Shown here one piece after another: positions 26,533-34,997 of a DNA stretch of 50,932 nt. The notes under the pieces were generated by a model. It saw only the letters and a list, made by a program, of their open reading frames with translations, was not told the DNA's origin and did no database searches. The first letter of the stretch is position 1. Each line of letters starts with the position of its first letter. Where the stretch lies: positions 1-50,932 of the forward strand of contig JAGXRD010000140.1 in the NCBI GenBank assembly GCA_018336035.1, written 5' to 3'. Position numbers and translations under genes: made by a program. Origin of the DNA: Alphaproteobacteria bacterium (GTDB taxonomy: Bacteria > Pseudomonadota > Alphaproteobacteria > Ferrovibrionales > Ferrovibrionaceae).

Positions 26533-26627
26533 GTCACCCCGGGCTTGACCCGGGGTCCCATTTTTCCTGCACCACGAAATGGGATCCCGGCTCGCGCGAC
26601 GCCACTGCGTCGCTTGGCCGGGATGAC
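26533..26627. repeat. Interspersed palindromic repeat, copy 1
   Basis: The unit runs from GTCACCCCGGGCTTGACC to GGCCGGGATGAC and is an imperfect nested inverted repeat (GTCA..CCCGGG..CCCATTTTT / AAATGGGATCCCGG..GATGAC). A second copy with the same arms is at 45312-45391. This GTCATCCCGGGCTTGACCCGGG type of element is widespread between genes of alphaproteobacteria. It lies just after the receptor-tip gene stop, between convergent genes. Confidence 0.85.
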
Positions 26628-26635
26628 AGGCGGCA

Positions 26636-27553
26636 CTATTCGGGCCGCCGCCACAGCCAGGTCAGTTCGTGCTTGTTGTGATGCAGGTGCAGCAGGCGGC
26701 TGCCCGGGATTGCCGCGAAGCCGCGCGCGGTTTCAAAATCGGTCTCGCCCTGGAATTTCAGCGTACACACGGCATTGCGCACATCGCTGGAGGCGAGCCA
26801 GCGTTCGACTAATTTAAGCAGCCGCGCCGGATAGCAGATCACGTCTGAGCAGAGCCAGTCGACGCGCGGGAATTCCTTCGGTTCCAGCGCGAAGGCGCTG
26901 CCCTGTTTCCACGCAACGGTTTTCATGGCCGCCACATTCGGCGCCAGCGGCGCCTTGTCGATCGCCGTCACCGTCGCGCCGAGCGAGCCCAGCACCCAGG
27001 TCCAGCCGCCGGGCGACGATCCGAGATCGAGACAGATATCGCCCGGCTTCGGAAGCTCGGAGCCGAATTCCAGCCGATGCCGCGTCAGACCTTCCCAGAG
27101 TTTCAGATAGGCGCGGCTCGGCGGGCCCTCGCGATCTTCAATGAAGGCGAACTCGCCATTCGGCACCGGACTGCTGCAGCGTGCGGCATAGAGCATCCGG
27201 TCCGGCGCCAGCAGCGTGAAGCTGCCCAACGGAGACGTCGGCAGCGGTACACCGAAGCTCAGCGCCTTGCCCGAAACATGCGGCAGCTTCTCTGTGATCA
27301 GCTTCGCCCGGCCATGATGCAGCGGTGCATAGGCCAGCCAGTTGCGCTGGATCGCCTTCAGCCTGGCGGCCGCATCGCCGATAGAGGCGATCTCGACCTC
27401 CAGGATATCCTGCCAGATATTGGCAGCCCAGGAGCAATGCCCCTCGCCGTCCGCGATCAGCAGCCGGCCATGCTCGGCGCGAATCCGGTCGCCCAGCTCG
27501 GTGCGGAGTTGGTCCTCGAATCCCTCGGCGGCGAGATAGGCAGTGCGGGTCAT
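26636..27553 (-). CDS. RlmM-like SAM-dependent RNA methyltransferase
   Basis: The 305-residue protein has an N-terminal domain (about 1-130) and a C-terminal FtsJ-type Rossmann methyltransferase with SAM motif CLDLGSSPGGWTWVLGSLGA and KAPLAPNV, then a WLCSDVICYPARLL segment (Asp of the K-D-K-E tetrad) and TLKFQGE (Lys). This matches RlmM, which 2'-O-methylates C2498 of 23S rRNA, although it is shorter than the E. coli protein (366 aa). The open frame extends to 27637; the ATG at 27553 (MTRTAYLAAEGFE) gives the better N-terminus. The exact RNA target is inferred. Confidence 0.85.
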   Translation of the reverse strand: MTRTAYLAAEGFEDQLRTELGDRIRAEHGRLLIADGEGHCSWAANIWQDILEVEIASIGDAAARLKAIQRNWLAYAPLHHGRAKLITEKLPHVSGKALSFGVPLPTSPLGSFTLLAPDRMLYAARCSSPVPNGEFAFIEDREGPPSRAYLKLWEGLTRHRLEFGSELPKPGDICLDLGSSPGGWTWVLGSLGATVTAIDKAPLAPNVAAMKTVAWKQGSAFALEPKEFPRVDWLCSDVICYPARLLKLVERWLASSDVRNAVCTLKFQGETDFETARGFAAIPGSRLLHLHHNKHELTWLWRRPE

Positions 27554-27900
27554 GATGCCGGTTCTCACGGATCGAACCGCTAAGTGCAAGTCCCGGCGTG
27601 GAAAATCCAGCTTTCGCCCACCTTTATAGCGCGCCACTTCGGGCTTATGACATGCTTATTTCGGCTTATCGCATGCTTATATTTGCTTATTTCAGCCTTG
27701 GTCCGACCGGTCTGACACTTATATCGCACTGATTTAAGATTTTACATAAAATTCAGATGCTTAAGGTAATTTAGGGTGTATATGCAGCGATACAAGCCCT
27801 GCCCCAGCCTTCAAAGCCACAATGCGCTTAATCTTGGGGCAGGCTCGGAGAAGTGGGTAGACTGATCCTTGTACAGAACAAAACCAGTGAGACGTCAGGC
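27554..27900. other. Regulatory spacer between the RlmM-like gene and the ATP-grasp operon
   Basis: This 347-bp region between divergent genes is strongly A+T-enriched from 27640 to 27790. It holds the five phased GCTTAT repeats at 27643-27690 and further look-alikes (CTTTAT at 27622, ACTTAT at 27717, GCTTAA at 27759) that fall on roughly the same helical phase. TTTACA at 27741 could be a -35 element but I cannot pair it with a good -10. No small gene or RNA gene is apparent. Confidence 0.6.
27643..27690 (+). repeat. Five GCTTAT direct repeats at 11-10-11-10 bp spacing
   Basis: GCTTAT starts at 27643, 27654, 27664, 27675 and 27685, an average period of exactly 10.5 bp, one per helical turn. 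The array also reads as a 21-bp tandem duplication (GCTTAT..CATGCTTATTT twice). Direct repeats with 10-11 bp period are the binding pattern of OmpR/PhoB-family regulators. No such regulator gene is in the window. The repeats are seen directly; an operator role is inferred. Confidence 0.85.
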
Positions 27901-29085
27901 ATGACCGAGTTGGGGGTGAAGTCGGCAGCGGGACCATCAGAGGCCGCCGTCCTGCAGGGGCTGCGTGATGGACTGGACCGCCTGCGCGACACATTGCGCA
28001 TCGCAGTCATCTATAACGGCGACCGCAAGGCCGCAGGTGCGGTGCTGCACCAGACCCACAATCCACGTTCGGAAAAATCCTATCGCCCGGTGGCGCAGGA
28101 CATCGCCGACGGCCTGAAGGCCAACGGCTTCCGCCATGTCGCGCTGTTACCCGATGATCTGACACTCGCGCAGCGACTGCGCGACGAAGCCATTGATCTG
28201 GCCTGGCTCAACACCGCCGGTGTCCAGGGCTACGATGCCGTGGCGCATACGCCGTCCCTGCTCGAAATGGTGGGTATTCCCTATGTCGGTCACCGTCCGC
28301 TGCTGGCGGTGACGCTGGACAACAAACAGGTCTTCAAGCGCGAATGCGGCGGACTTGGCCTGCCGACGCCGGAATTCATGGTCTGGGACGGCACCTGGGG
28401 CACACTCAATCCGGAACGCGAGGCGCAGTTCCAGAGCATCTTCGGCGACTATGCCGGTCCCTTCGTGGTGAAGCCGGTGACCGGCCGCGCCTCGCAGCAT
28501 GTGCATCTAGTGCCTGACCGCGCCAGCCTGCTGGCGACGGTGAACGAAGTGTATCGCCACACGCTGAACCAGGTGCTGGTCGAGCGTTTTGTTGGCGGCG
28601 CGGAATACTGCGTTGCGGTCGGCGGTCGTGTGGTGTCGAAAGGCGGCCAGCTTGAATTGCTGGACGCGCCCTTTGTCTTTTCGGCGCTCGAACGCATGCT
28701 GGAGCCGGACGAGAAAATCTTTACATCGATGGATGTGCGCCCGATCACCCAGGACCGCACCCGCCTGCTGAGCGCCGCCGATGGCGCCGTCTATGACGAA
28801 CTGGCCAGACTTGCACGCCGCGTGCATGCCGATTTCCAGCTGCGCGCCCTGGTGCGCCTTGATGTCCGCGCCGATCACACCGGCCGCCTGTTCATTCTGG
28901 AAGCCAACCCGAAGCCTGACCTGAAGCGGCCCGATGGCAAACAGACCAGTCTGGTCTGCGTCGGACTTGCCGCGCATGGCATGAGTTACGAAGACCTGCT
29001 GCTGTCGCAGCTGATCGACCGACTGAAGCATTATATGCGTTACCGGCCGGCGGCAGTGCGCCATATCGCGGACCGCCTGTCGTGA
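27901..29085 (+). CDS. D-Ala-D-Ala-ligase-like ATP-grasp enzyme
   Basis: This 394-residue protein follows the layout of D-alanine-D-alanine ligase: N-terminal RIAVIYNG (33-40), the TPSLLEMVGIPYVGHRPLLAV substrate/hinge segment (118-137), an ATP-grasp fold with FVVKP at 188-192 and VLVERFVGGAEYCVAV, and metal ligands in RLDV and LEANPKPDL. Such enzymes join a carboxylate, via acyl phosphate, to an amine. Differences from Ddl include the long N-terminus and PKPDLKRPDGKQT instead of the usual NTLPGMT end of the active site, so the substrate is probably not D-Ala-D-Ala. A GTG at 27853 is an alternative start. The stop overlaps the next gene's start by GTGA. Confidence 0.88.
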   Translation: MTELGVKSAAGPSEAAVLQGLRDGLDRLRDTLRIAVIYNGDRKAAGAVLHQTHNPRSEKSYRPVAQDIADGLKANGFRHVALLPDDLTLAQRLRDEAIDLAWLNTAGVQGYDAVAHTPSLLEMVGIPYVGHRPLLAVTLDNKQVFKRECGGLGLPTPEFMVWDGTWGTLNPEREAQFQSIFGDYAGPFVVKPVTGRASQHVHLVPDRASLLATVNEVYRHTLNQVLVERFVGGAEYCVAVGGRVVSKGGQLELLDAPFVFSALERMLEPDEKIFTSMDVRPITQDRTRLLSAADGAVYDELARLARRVHADFQLRALVRLDVRADHTGRLFILEANPKPDLKRPDGKQTSLVCVGLAAHGMSYEDLLLSQLIDRLKHYMRYRPAAVRHIADRLS

Positions 29086-31385
29086 CCCTGCGCGACCGCC
29101 TCCGCCACGGCCTGATCATGCTGGCTGTCGCTGCGGTGTCTTTCACACTGCTGGTCTATGTCGGCTGGGGTGAAGGCAAACGCACCTATCCGCGCTTCCA
29201 GGTCGAGAAGATGGTGGCTCAGGGCGAGTTGGTGCAGGCCGCGCTGGAAACCTATCTGCGTGCCGGACTGCCGCTGGCACAATTCCCTGGCTTCCGCTCC
29301 ATCGCCGAACCGATCCGCCAGTCCGATCCCACGATTGCAGCCATTGCCGCGCGTGACCGCTCCGGTCACACCGTCTTCATGGCCGGGGATACCAGCGTGC
29401 CGCAACTGCCTGCCGCCTCCCACGCGGGCGGCACTGCGCCAGCGCGATACACGGTGGGCGATGATGGAATGTGGCTGCAGGTCGCGCTGCCGCTGCGCAA
29501 TCGCTTCGAGGCCGTGGGCGAGCTGACCGTCACCATGCCGCGCCCGGCCATTGCACGGGTGACGGATGCGCATCTGCCGGCCCTCGCCGCATTGGCCGCC
29601 GGCATGGCTTTGCTGTTCGGAATTTTCTCGCTCTGGGCCGCGCCGCGTCTGCGCGGCCATCGCATTCCCTGGATCGGCATCGGCTATACGGCAGTCTTCG
29701 CACTCGTCGCTGCCGGCGTGGTGGCCAGCCTGCTCAGCCTCTATGCCGATGGCGCCCAATCCAAGGCCAAGGCGCTGGCGGATTCTCTCGCCGAGCGCAT
29801 CCGCCCGGTGGTGGCCTATGGCCTGACGCTGCAGGATCTGGAGGGACTGGACCGCATGCTGGCCGGCTATCGCCAGCTCAATCCCGACATCCAGGCCGTC
29901 GGCATCACGCAGAACGGCCGCATTCTGGTGCATAGCGATCCGGCGCAGGTCGGACGCGGCTGGACCAGCGATGCCTCTGCCTACGATTACGTTGTGCCCA
30001 TCCCGACTGCCGCCAGCGACATCCGCATCGCCGTCGCTTTGCCGGCCGGCGTGGTGTGGCGCGCGGTGGCCAACAGCGTGAAGAATTTTGCCGCGCTGTT
30101 CGTGGCGACGGCACTGATCGCCGCACTTTTCCTGGGCGTGGCGCGCGCCCTGGAAAGCAAAGCCACGGAGCGCAAGCCGCACCAGCTGGCATTGATCCGG
30201 CCGATCTTCTTCATCGCCATTTTCTGCGAGTATCTTTCCGCCGGCTTTCTGCCGCAGCTGCTGCGCGGCGCCGCCATGCAATGGGACCTGGGCCAGGGTG
30301 CGGCGTCGCTGGCCTTCACGGCCTATTTCGTCGCCTTCCTGCTGGTGCTGCTGCCGGTCAGCGCCTGGGTTGACCGCGAAGGCCCGCGCAGGGCGGTGAT
30401 TTTCGGCGCAGTGCTGGTCGCGCTGGCCAGTCTGATCCCGGTGATGACACTGGATTTCGGCGCGCTGCTGCTGTCACGTACCCTGGCGGGCCTCGGCCAG
30501 GGCCTGCTGTTCATCGGCATGCAGGCCGCCGTGCTGGCCCATGCACCGGCCGGGCAGCGCACGCAGGCCGCCGCCATCATCGTCTTCGGTTTCAACGGCG
30601 GCATGATCGCCGGGGCCGCCATCGGCTCGCTGCTGGTGCAGGATGTTGCCGCTATCGGCGTGTTCGCCATCGGCGCCGTCACCGCGCTGCTGCTCGCCGC
30701 CTATGCCGCCTGGGCGATTGCCGTGCCGCCGGCACGCAGCGGCGCCGCCATGACCTTCGGCCGCATGCTGCGCGACATCCCCCGCGCCTTTGCCAGCCTT
30801 GGCTTCCTGCGCGCACTGCTGCTGATCGGCGCACCGGCCAAGGCAGTGCTGACTGGCGCGGTGGGCTTTGGCCTGCCGCTGCTGCTGGGCGGACTCGGCT
30901 GGGCGCCGGAAGATATCGGGCAGGTCATCATGCTGTATGCCGCCGGCGTGCTGCTCTCGGGCGGCGCGGCGGCGCGGTTCGTCGACCGCAGCCAGCGCAG
31001 CAGCGCGACGCTGGCACTGGGTGGCCTGGTCTCGGCGTTCGCCCTCGCCTGCATCGGCCTGACCGGCCTGTGGACGCCCTCACCCATCCTGCAGGTTCTG
31101 CTGGTGGCCGGTGGCACATTGCTGCTCGGCCTGGCGCATGGCTGCATCAATGCCCCGGTGATCACCTATATTGCCGGCACCGGCGCCGCTGCGACACTGG
31201 GCGCCAATGGCGCGACCGCATTGTATCGTGTGGTGGAACGCGCCGGCCATGTGCTGGGGCCGCTGCTGGCCGGACAGTTGCTGCTGCTCAGCGGCGGCAG
31301 TGCGCTGGCCTTCCTATGGATCGGCGCAGGCTTGCTGGTCTGCCTGCTGCTATTCCTGCTGCCCATGCCGAAGGTGCGTAGCTGA
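29082..31385 (+). CDS. Major facilitator transporter fused to two N-terminal periplasmic modules
   Basis: This 767-residue protein starts with TM1 (about 10-28), a periplasmic segment of about 135 residues, TM2 (about 165-187), TM3 (about 196-220), a second periplasmic segment of about 115 residues containing LNPDIQAVGITQNGRILVHSD, which resembles single-Cache-type sensors, and TM4 (about 336-355). From about 370 to 765 a complete major facilitator core follows, with the loop 2-3 signature-like DREGPRRAVIFGAV. Normal MFS carriers are 400-500 residues and lack such modules. The start is a GTG overlapping the previous stop. Sensing of periplasmic ligand coupled to transport is the suggestion. 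Direction and substrate are unknown. Confidence 0.88.
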   Translation: MTLRDRLRHGLIMLAVAAVSFTLLVYVGWGEGKRTYPRFQVEKMVAQGELVQAALETYLRAGLPLAQFPGFRSIAEPIRQSDPTIAAIAARDRSGHTVFMAGDTSVPQLPAASHAGGTAPARYTVGDDGMWLQVALPLRNRFEAVGELTVTMPRPAIARVTDAHLPALAALAAGMALLFGIFSLWAAPRLRGHRIPWIGIGYTAVFALVAAGVVASLLSLYADGAQSKAKALADSLAERIRPVVAYGLTLQDLEGLDRMLAGYRQLNPDIQAVGITQNGRILVHSDPAQVGRGWTSDASAYDYVVPIPTAASDIRIAVALPAGVVWRAVANSVKNFAALFVATALIAALFLGVARALESKATERKPHQLALIRPIFFIAIFCEYLSAGFLPQLLRGAAMQWDLGQGAASLAFTAYFVAFLLVLLPVSAWVDREGPRRAVIFGAVLVALASLIPVMTLDFGALLLSRTLAGLGQGLLFIGMQAAVLAHAPAGQRTQAAAIIVFGFNGGMIAGAAIGSLLVQDVAAIGVFAIGAVTALLLAAYAAWAIAVPPARSGAAMTFGRMLRDIPRAFASLGFLRALLLIGAPAKAVLTGAVGFGLPLLLGGLGWAPEDIGQVIMLYAAGVLLSGGAAARFVDRSQRSSATLALGGLVSAFALACIGLTGLWTPSPILQVLLVAGGTLLLGLAHGCINAPVITYIAGTGAAATLGANGATALYRVVERAGHVLGPLLAGQLLLLSGGSALAFLWIGAGLLVCLLLFLLPMPKVRS

Positions 31386-32548
31386 TGCGGTTCATCCTGA
31401 CGATCCTTGCATTGCTGACCGCCATGCCGGCCCATGCCTCGGGCCGGCTGGCCTCCGACTGGTTTGCCCTGGGCGAGCGCGCGCTGCAGCACTGGAGCGT
31501 CTCGCAGCCCGATCCGGCCGATGACCGGCGCCTGCTGATCCAGCGCAAGGAGTCTATCGCCGGGCCGCTGCGCCGGGTGATGGTGATCTATCCGCGCAAA
31601 TCCTCCGCCTATGACACGGCGATGACCGCGATCCTGGCCGACTTCGCCGCGCGGCGCCTGAGCGTGGAATTCGTCGCGGTCAATTATGACACGGATGCGC
31701 GGCGCGGTGCGGCACTGCTGGATGAAGCAAAACGCGATGGCGTCGCGCTGCTGTATGCCATGGGATCGGAAACGGTCGACTGGATGTATCAGAAGCATCG
31801 CGACATCGCCATTCCGGTCGTCACCGTCTGCGCCAAGGATCCGGTGCAGCTGGGGCAGATGCCGGATTACGAAAGTGGCAGCGGCAACAGCTTTGCCTTC
31901 ACATCGCTGAATCCCCTGCTGGAGGTGCAGATCGAATATCTGCGCGAGATGAAACCGCAGTTAAAGAATATCGCCATCCTGGTCGATGCGAAAAACGCCA
32001 GCGCGGTGGAAACGCAGGCGCGACCGCTTGCCGAGGCGCTGAGCCGTCAAGGCGTCACGGTGCTGGATGTCGCCGTGACCGATCCCGTGCAGGCGCGCCA
32101 GCAGTTGGCCGGGCTGGTGTCGCAGGCGGTGGCGCAGATGCGGCAGACCGATCCGACGCTGGAGCATAGCCTGTTCTGGATCACCGGTTCGACCAGCGTG
32201 TTTGCAGAGATCGCCACCATCACGGCGCATAGCAACCGCGTGCCGGTACTGTCAGCCGTCCCCGAAGTGGTGCAGGCCGGACGCGACAGCGCGGTGCTGT
32301 CGATCGGCGTCAGCTTCGAGAGCAATGCGCGGCTCGCCGCCGTCTATGGCGCGGAGATTCTGGGCGGCCGCAAAGCCGGAGAAATGAAGGTGGGCGTGGT
32401 GTCGCCGCCGGATATCGCGGTGAATTTCCGCCGCGCCCGCGAGATCGGGCTGAAAATCCCCTTCGCCTTCTTCGAGGCCGCCAGCTTCATCTACGATGCC
32501 GAGGGCCGCCCCGTGCGGGCGGACGGCCAGGACATGACCGCCCGCTAA
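31385..32548 (+). CDS. ABC_sub_bind (COG2984-type) periplasmic binding protein, orphan
   Basis: The 387-residue protein has a signal peptide with likely cleavage after A18 (AHA-SG) and then a two-lobed binding protein with VMVIYPRKSSAYDTAM, LLYAMGSETVDWMYQ, AFTSLNPLLEVQIEYLREMKPQLKNIAI (given by parts: A166 onward) and SVSFESNARLAAVYGAEIL-like segments typical of PF04392. This family usually serves ABC importers for aromatic amino acids or other small ligands, with a permease and ATPase next door. Neither is here. The start overlaps the MFS stop as TGATG. It may present ligand to the periplasmic modules of the MFS protein; that is inference. Confidence 0.88.
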   Translation: MRFILTILALLTAMPAHASGRLASDWFALGERALQHWSVSQPDPADDRRLLIQRKESIAGPLRRVMVIYPRKSSAYDTAMTAILADFAARRLSVEFVAVNYDTDARRGAALLDEAKRDGVALLYAMGSETVDWMYQKHRDIAIPVVTVCAKDPVQLGQMPDYESGSGNSFAFTSLNPLLEVQIEYLREMKPQLKNIAILVDAKNASAVETQARPLAEALSRQGVTVLDVAVTDPVQARQQLAGLVSQAVAQMRQTDPTLEHSLFWITGSTSVFAEIATITAHSNRVPVLSAVPEVVQAGRDSAVLSIGVSFESNARLAAVYGAEILGGRKAGEMKVGVVSPPDIAVNFRRAREIGLKIPFAFFEAASFIYDAEGRPVRADGQDMTAR

Positions 32549-32565
32549 ACTCAGGCCTGCCGACC

Positions 32566-34761
32566 TCAGGCCTGGTCGGGCCGCGACGCGGCCAGCACCG
32601 GATGCTTGGGCTCGGCGGCGATCTTTTCCTCGGCGCGCGCCAGGAAGATGCTCGATGGTTCGTCGGTGCCGCCGCGCATCTCGATCACCAGACGGAACTG
32701 CTGCGCGGCATCATGCCAGCGACCGGCATTGAAGAAATCGAGGCCCTTCTCGAACAGCCCGATCCATTCGAAACCTGCCGGGATGGCGCCGGACTCGTCG
32801 CGCATGGCCAGCAGTTCATAGATGCCGACCGCCTGTTCGCGGCCCTTCACCTTCACCGGATCGAGGCGGCGGGCGACGATATCATAGCGCGCCGCTTCCC
32901 AGGTATGCTGGCTGATCAGGATGGCGGTGCCGAATTCCTTGTTCATGCCTTCAAGGCGTGCGCCCAGATTCACCGGGTCACCGATCACGGTGTAGTTCAG
33001 GCGGTCGGGGCTGCCGATATTGCCGACCACCATGCGCCCGGTATTCACGCCGATACGCACGTTCATTTCCGGCAGGCCACGGCGCACCCAGTCGGCGCGC
33101 AGCGTCGCCATGGCAGTGGCGCAGTCCAGCGCCGCGCGACAGACATGGGTGGGATGGTCTTCGTCGTAATAGGGTGCGCCCCAGAAGGCCATCACCGCAT
33201 CGCCGATGAACTTGTCGATGGTGCCGTGGTTGTCCTGGATCGCCGCGCTCATGGCGCCGAAATAATCGCCCAGCAGCGGCACCACGCGATGGCCCATCCG
33301 CTCGGAGGTACTGGTGAAACCTTCCAGATCCATGAACATCACCGACATGGTGCGGCGCTCGCCGCCCAGTTCGGCAACCACGCCCTGATCCATCAGTGTT
33401 TTCACCAGATCGGCCGAGAGATAGCGACGGAACGAGCCGAGGCCCCTGCTCATCTGCTCGATCGAGCCCGACAGCGTATCCAGTTCGATCACCGGACTGG
33501 AGACACGCTGCACCTTGTCGAGATCGAACTGCGCGATCTTGCGTGTCTCGCCGACCAGGCGGTTCAGCGGCAGGACGAAGAGATAACGCGAGGCCAGGAT
33601 GGCGGCCAGGCTGACCACCACGATGGCGGCCAGCAGCGCCAGCACCAGACGGTAGTAGTTGGCCTGGATCGGCGCCATGAAATCGGCTTCAGGAATGACG
33701 GTGCCGATCAGCCAGCCGGCACGTTCGGCCGGTGCCAGCGTCAGGAAATACCGTGCGCCGCTGGCGTCATGCGTGACGAACTGCTGCGGCCCGTTCAATG
33801 TTTCCAGCCGTGCGCCGGCTTCCACGATGCCGGCATGCGCGACCTGCAGCATGGGATGATAGCTCTCGGCCAGCGGCTTCAGCTCCGGCAGGTCGCCCTT
33901 CGCGCCGGGACGGGTGACTTCGCGCGGGTCCCGGAACGCGACCAGATCGCCGCTGCGGTCGATGATGAAGGCCGCGCCCGAGCGCAAGCTGGTCAGATTG
34001 GCCAGATAGCGCGAGATGCGGTCGAGTTCGATGGCAATCGAGATCACGCCGGTCAGTTCACTGGTCTCGCGATCCTGCAGCGTAATGGCGGTGTTCAGGC
34101 CGGGCTTGCGGCTGACATCGAAGACATAGATGCCGGTCCAGATATGCTCGCCGGGATTGGCGGCCGCCTGCCGGTACCACGAGCGGCCCGGCGCATAGTA
34201 ATCCGTCACCCGGGACTTCACGCCGGTATAGCTGAGATGCTCGCCATCGCTGACGAAGGATTCCTCTAGACGGCTCGCTTCCTTGCGTTCGGCCGACCAT
34301 ATGCTTTCAGCCACGCGCAGATGCAGTTCGTCGATCCGCTGGGCACCATAGAAATCGCCATTCGGCTTGCCGAAGCTGACCCAGGAGAAATGCGGATTGG
34401 CCCGCAGCAGGGCCAGGAACAGGCGGTCGCGGCTGCGCTTGTCTTCCAGGTTGATCACACCGTCCAGCAGGCTGTCGCGCAGCGCGCTCTGCGCGGCGAT
34501 GGCGGATTCGAAGATGCTGGAGACTTCGCGGTTCACGCCGCCGACGATTTCGGTGTTGAGCTGGCGCGCCATCTCGGCCACGTTGTCGCGGCTGACCAGG
34601 AACCAGGGAACATGGACCGAGGCCGCCGTCATCGCCACGGTGAACAGCGAGATCGCCACCAGGCTGACCTTCAGCGAGACGCGGGGACGCCAGCCACGCG
34701 TTTCAGCCGGCCTGGCTCCCTGATCGGCCGTTTCCGGCCGCCCCGTACGTACAGGGATCAT
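32566..34761 (-). CDS. Membrane receptor-type adenylate cyclase (class III)
   Basis: The 731-residue protein has TM1 (about 30-50), a large periplasmic double-Cache sensor (about 60-365; WYRQAAANPGEHIWTGIYV and IDRSGDLVAFRD are typical), TM2 (about 370-395), a HAMP-like linker and a class III cyclase domain (about 463-643). Metal and substrate residues include FMDLEGFT, KFIGDAVMAFWG and DPVNLGARLEGMNK; the Lys and Asp at the base-recognition positions favour ATP over GTP, so cAMP is the predicted product. A tail of about 85 residues follows. GGAGG lies seven bases before the ATG at 34761, although the frame is open further upstream. It converges on the SBP gene, 17 bp away. Confidence 0.92.
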   Translation of the reverse strand: MIPVRTGRPETADQGARPAETRGWRPRVSLKVSLVAISLFTVAMTAASVHVPWFLVSRDNVAEMARQLNTEIVGGVNREVSSIFESAIAAQSALRDSLLDGVINLEDKRSRDRLFLALLRANPHFSWVSFGKPNGDFYGAQRIDELHLRVAESIWSAERKEASRLEESFVSDGEHLSYTGVKSRVTDYYAPGRSWYRQAAANPGEHIWTGIYVFDVSRKPGLNTAITLQDRETSELTGVISIAIELDRISRYLANLTSLRSGAAFIIDRSGDLVAFRDPREVTRPGAKGDLPELKPLAESYHPMLQVAHAGIVEAGARLETLNGPQQFVTHDASGARYFLTLAPAERAGWLIGTVIPEADFMAPIQANYYRLVLALLAAIVVVSLAAILASRYLFVLPLNRLVGETRKIAQFDLDKVQRVSSPVIELDTLSGSIEQMSRGLGSFRRYLSADLVKTLMDQGVVAELGGERRTMSVMFMDLEGFTSTSERMGHRVVPLLGDYFGAMSAAIQDNHGTIDKFIGDAVMAFWGAPYYDEDHPTHVCRAALDCATAMATLRADWVRRGLPEMNVRIGVNTGRMVVGNIGSPDRLNYTVIGDPVNLGARLEGMNKEFGTAILISQHTWEAARYDIVARRLDPVKVKGREQAVGIYELLAMRDESGAIPAGFEWIGLFEKGLDFFNAGRWHDAAQQFRLVIEMRGGTDEPSSIFLARAEEKIAAEPKHPVLAASRPDQA

Positions 34762-34901
34762 CTTCCCCTCCAGAAGGCTGCAGCACTGCAAGCCAGCGCT
34801 ATCCGCCGGATAGGTTAATGCAGGAATATTGACACCACGTGAAGAGCGCGTGGCGGCGCCTGCGAAGGTTAAGATAATTTTTGGCGGAAAACAGACATAT
34901 T

Positions 34902-34925
34902 TCTCCGGATGCGATCCGCCGGAGA
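34902..34925. repeat. Inverted repeat upstream of the rpsF promoter
   Basis: TCTCCGG at 34902-34908 and CCGGAGA at 34919-34925 form a 7-bp dyad with a 10-base centre, 19 bp upstream of the rpsF -35. It could be an operator for rpsF or for the divergent cyclase gene. Chance occurrence is not excluded. Confidence 0.4.
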
Positions 34926-34943
34926 TCCATGTCGCGGCCCATA

Positions 34944-34971
34944 TTGCCACCCTGTGGAAAATCGCTATAGT
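34944..34971 (+). promoter_or_regulatory. Promoter of the rpsF operon
   Basis: TTGCCA (34944-34949) and TATAGT (34966-34971) are spaced by 16 bp and each match the housekeeping consensus in four or five positions. A start near 34978 would give a leader of about 107 nt. Confidence 0.6.
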
Positions 34972-34997
34972 CCGCGCCCTCTACATAGCTCCTTGCT

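Noticed and set aside
32602-34269. 555-codon plus-strand open frame opposite the adenylate cyclase
   Set aside because: High G+C content leaves antisense frames free of stops. The product is His/Arg/Gln-rich and resembles nothing, while the minus strand encodes a complete cyclase. The same applies to 5777-7036, 20273-21664, 23967-25274, 29040-30281 and 42100-43374.
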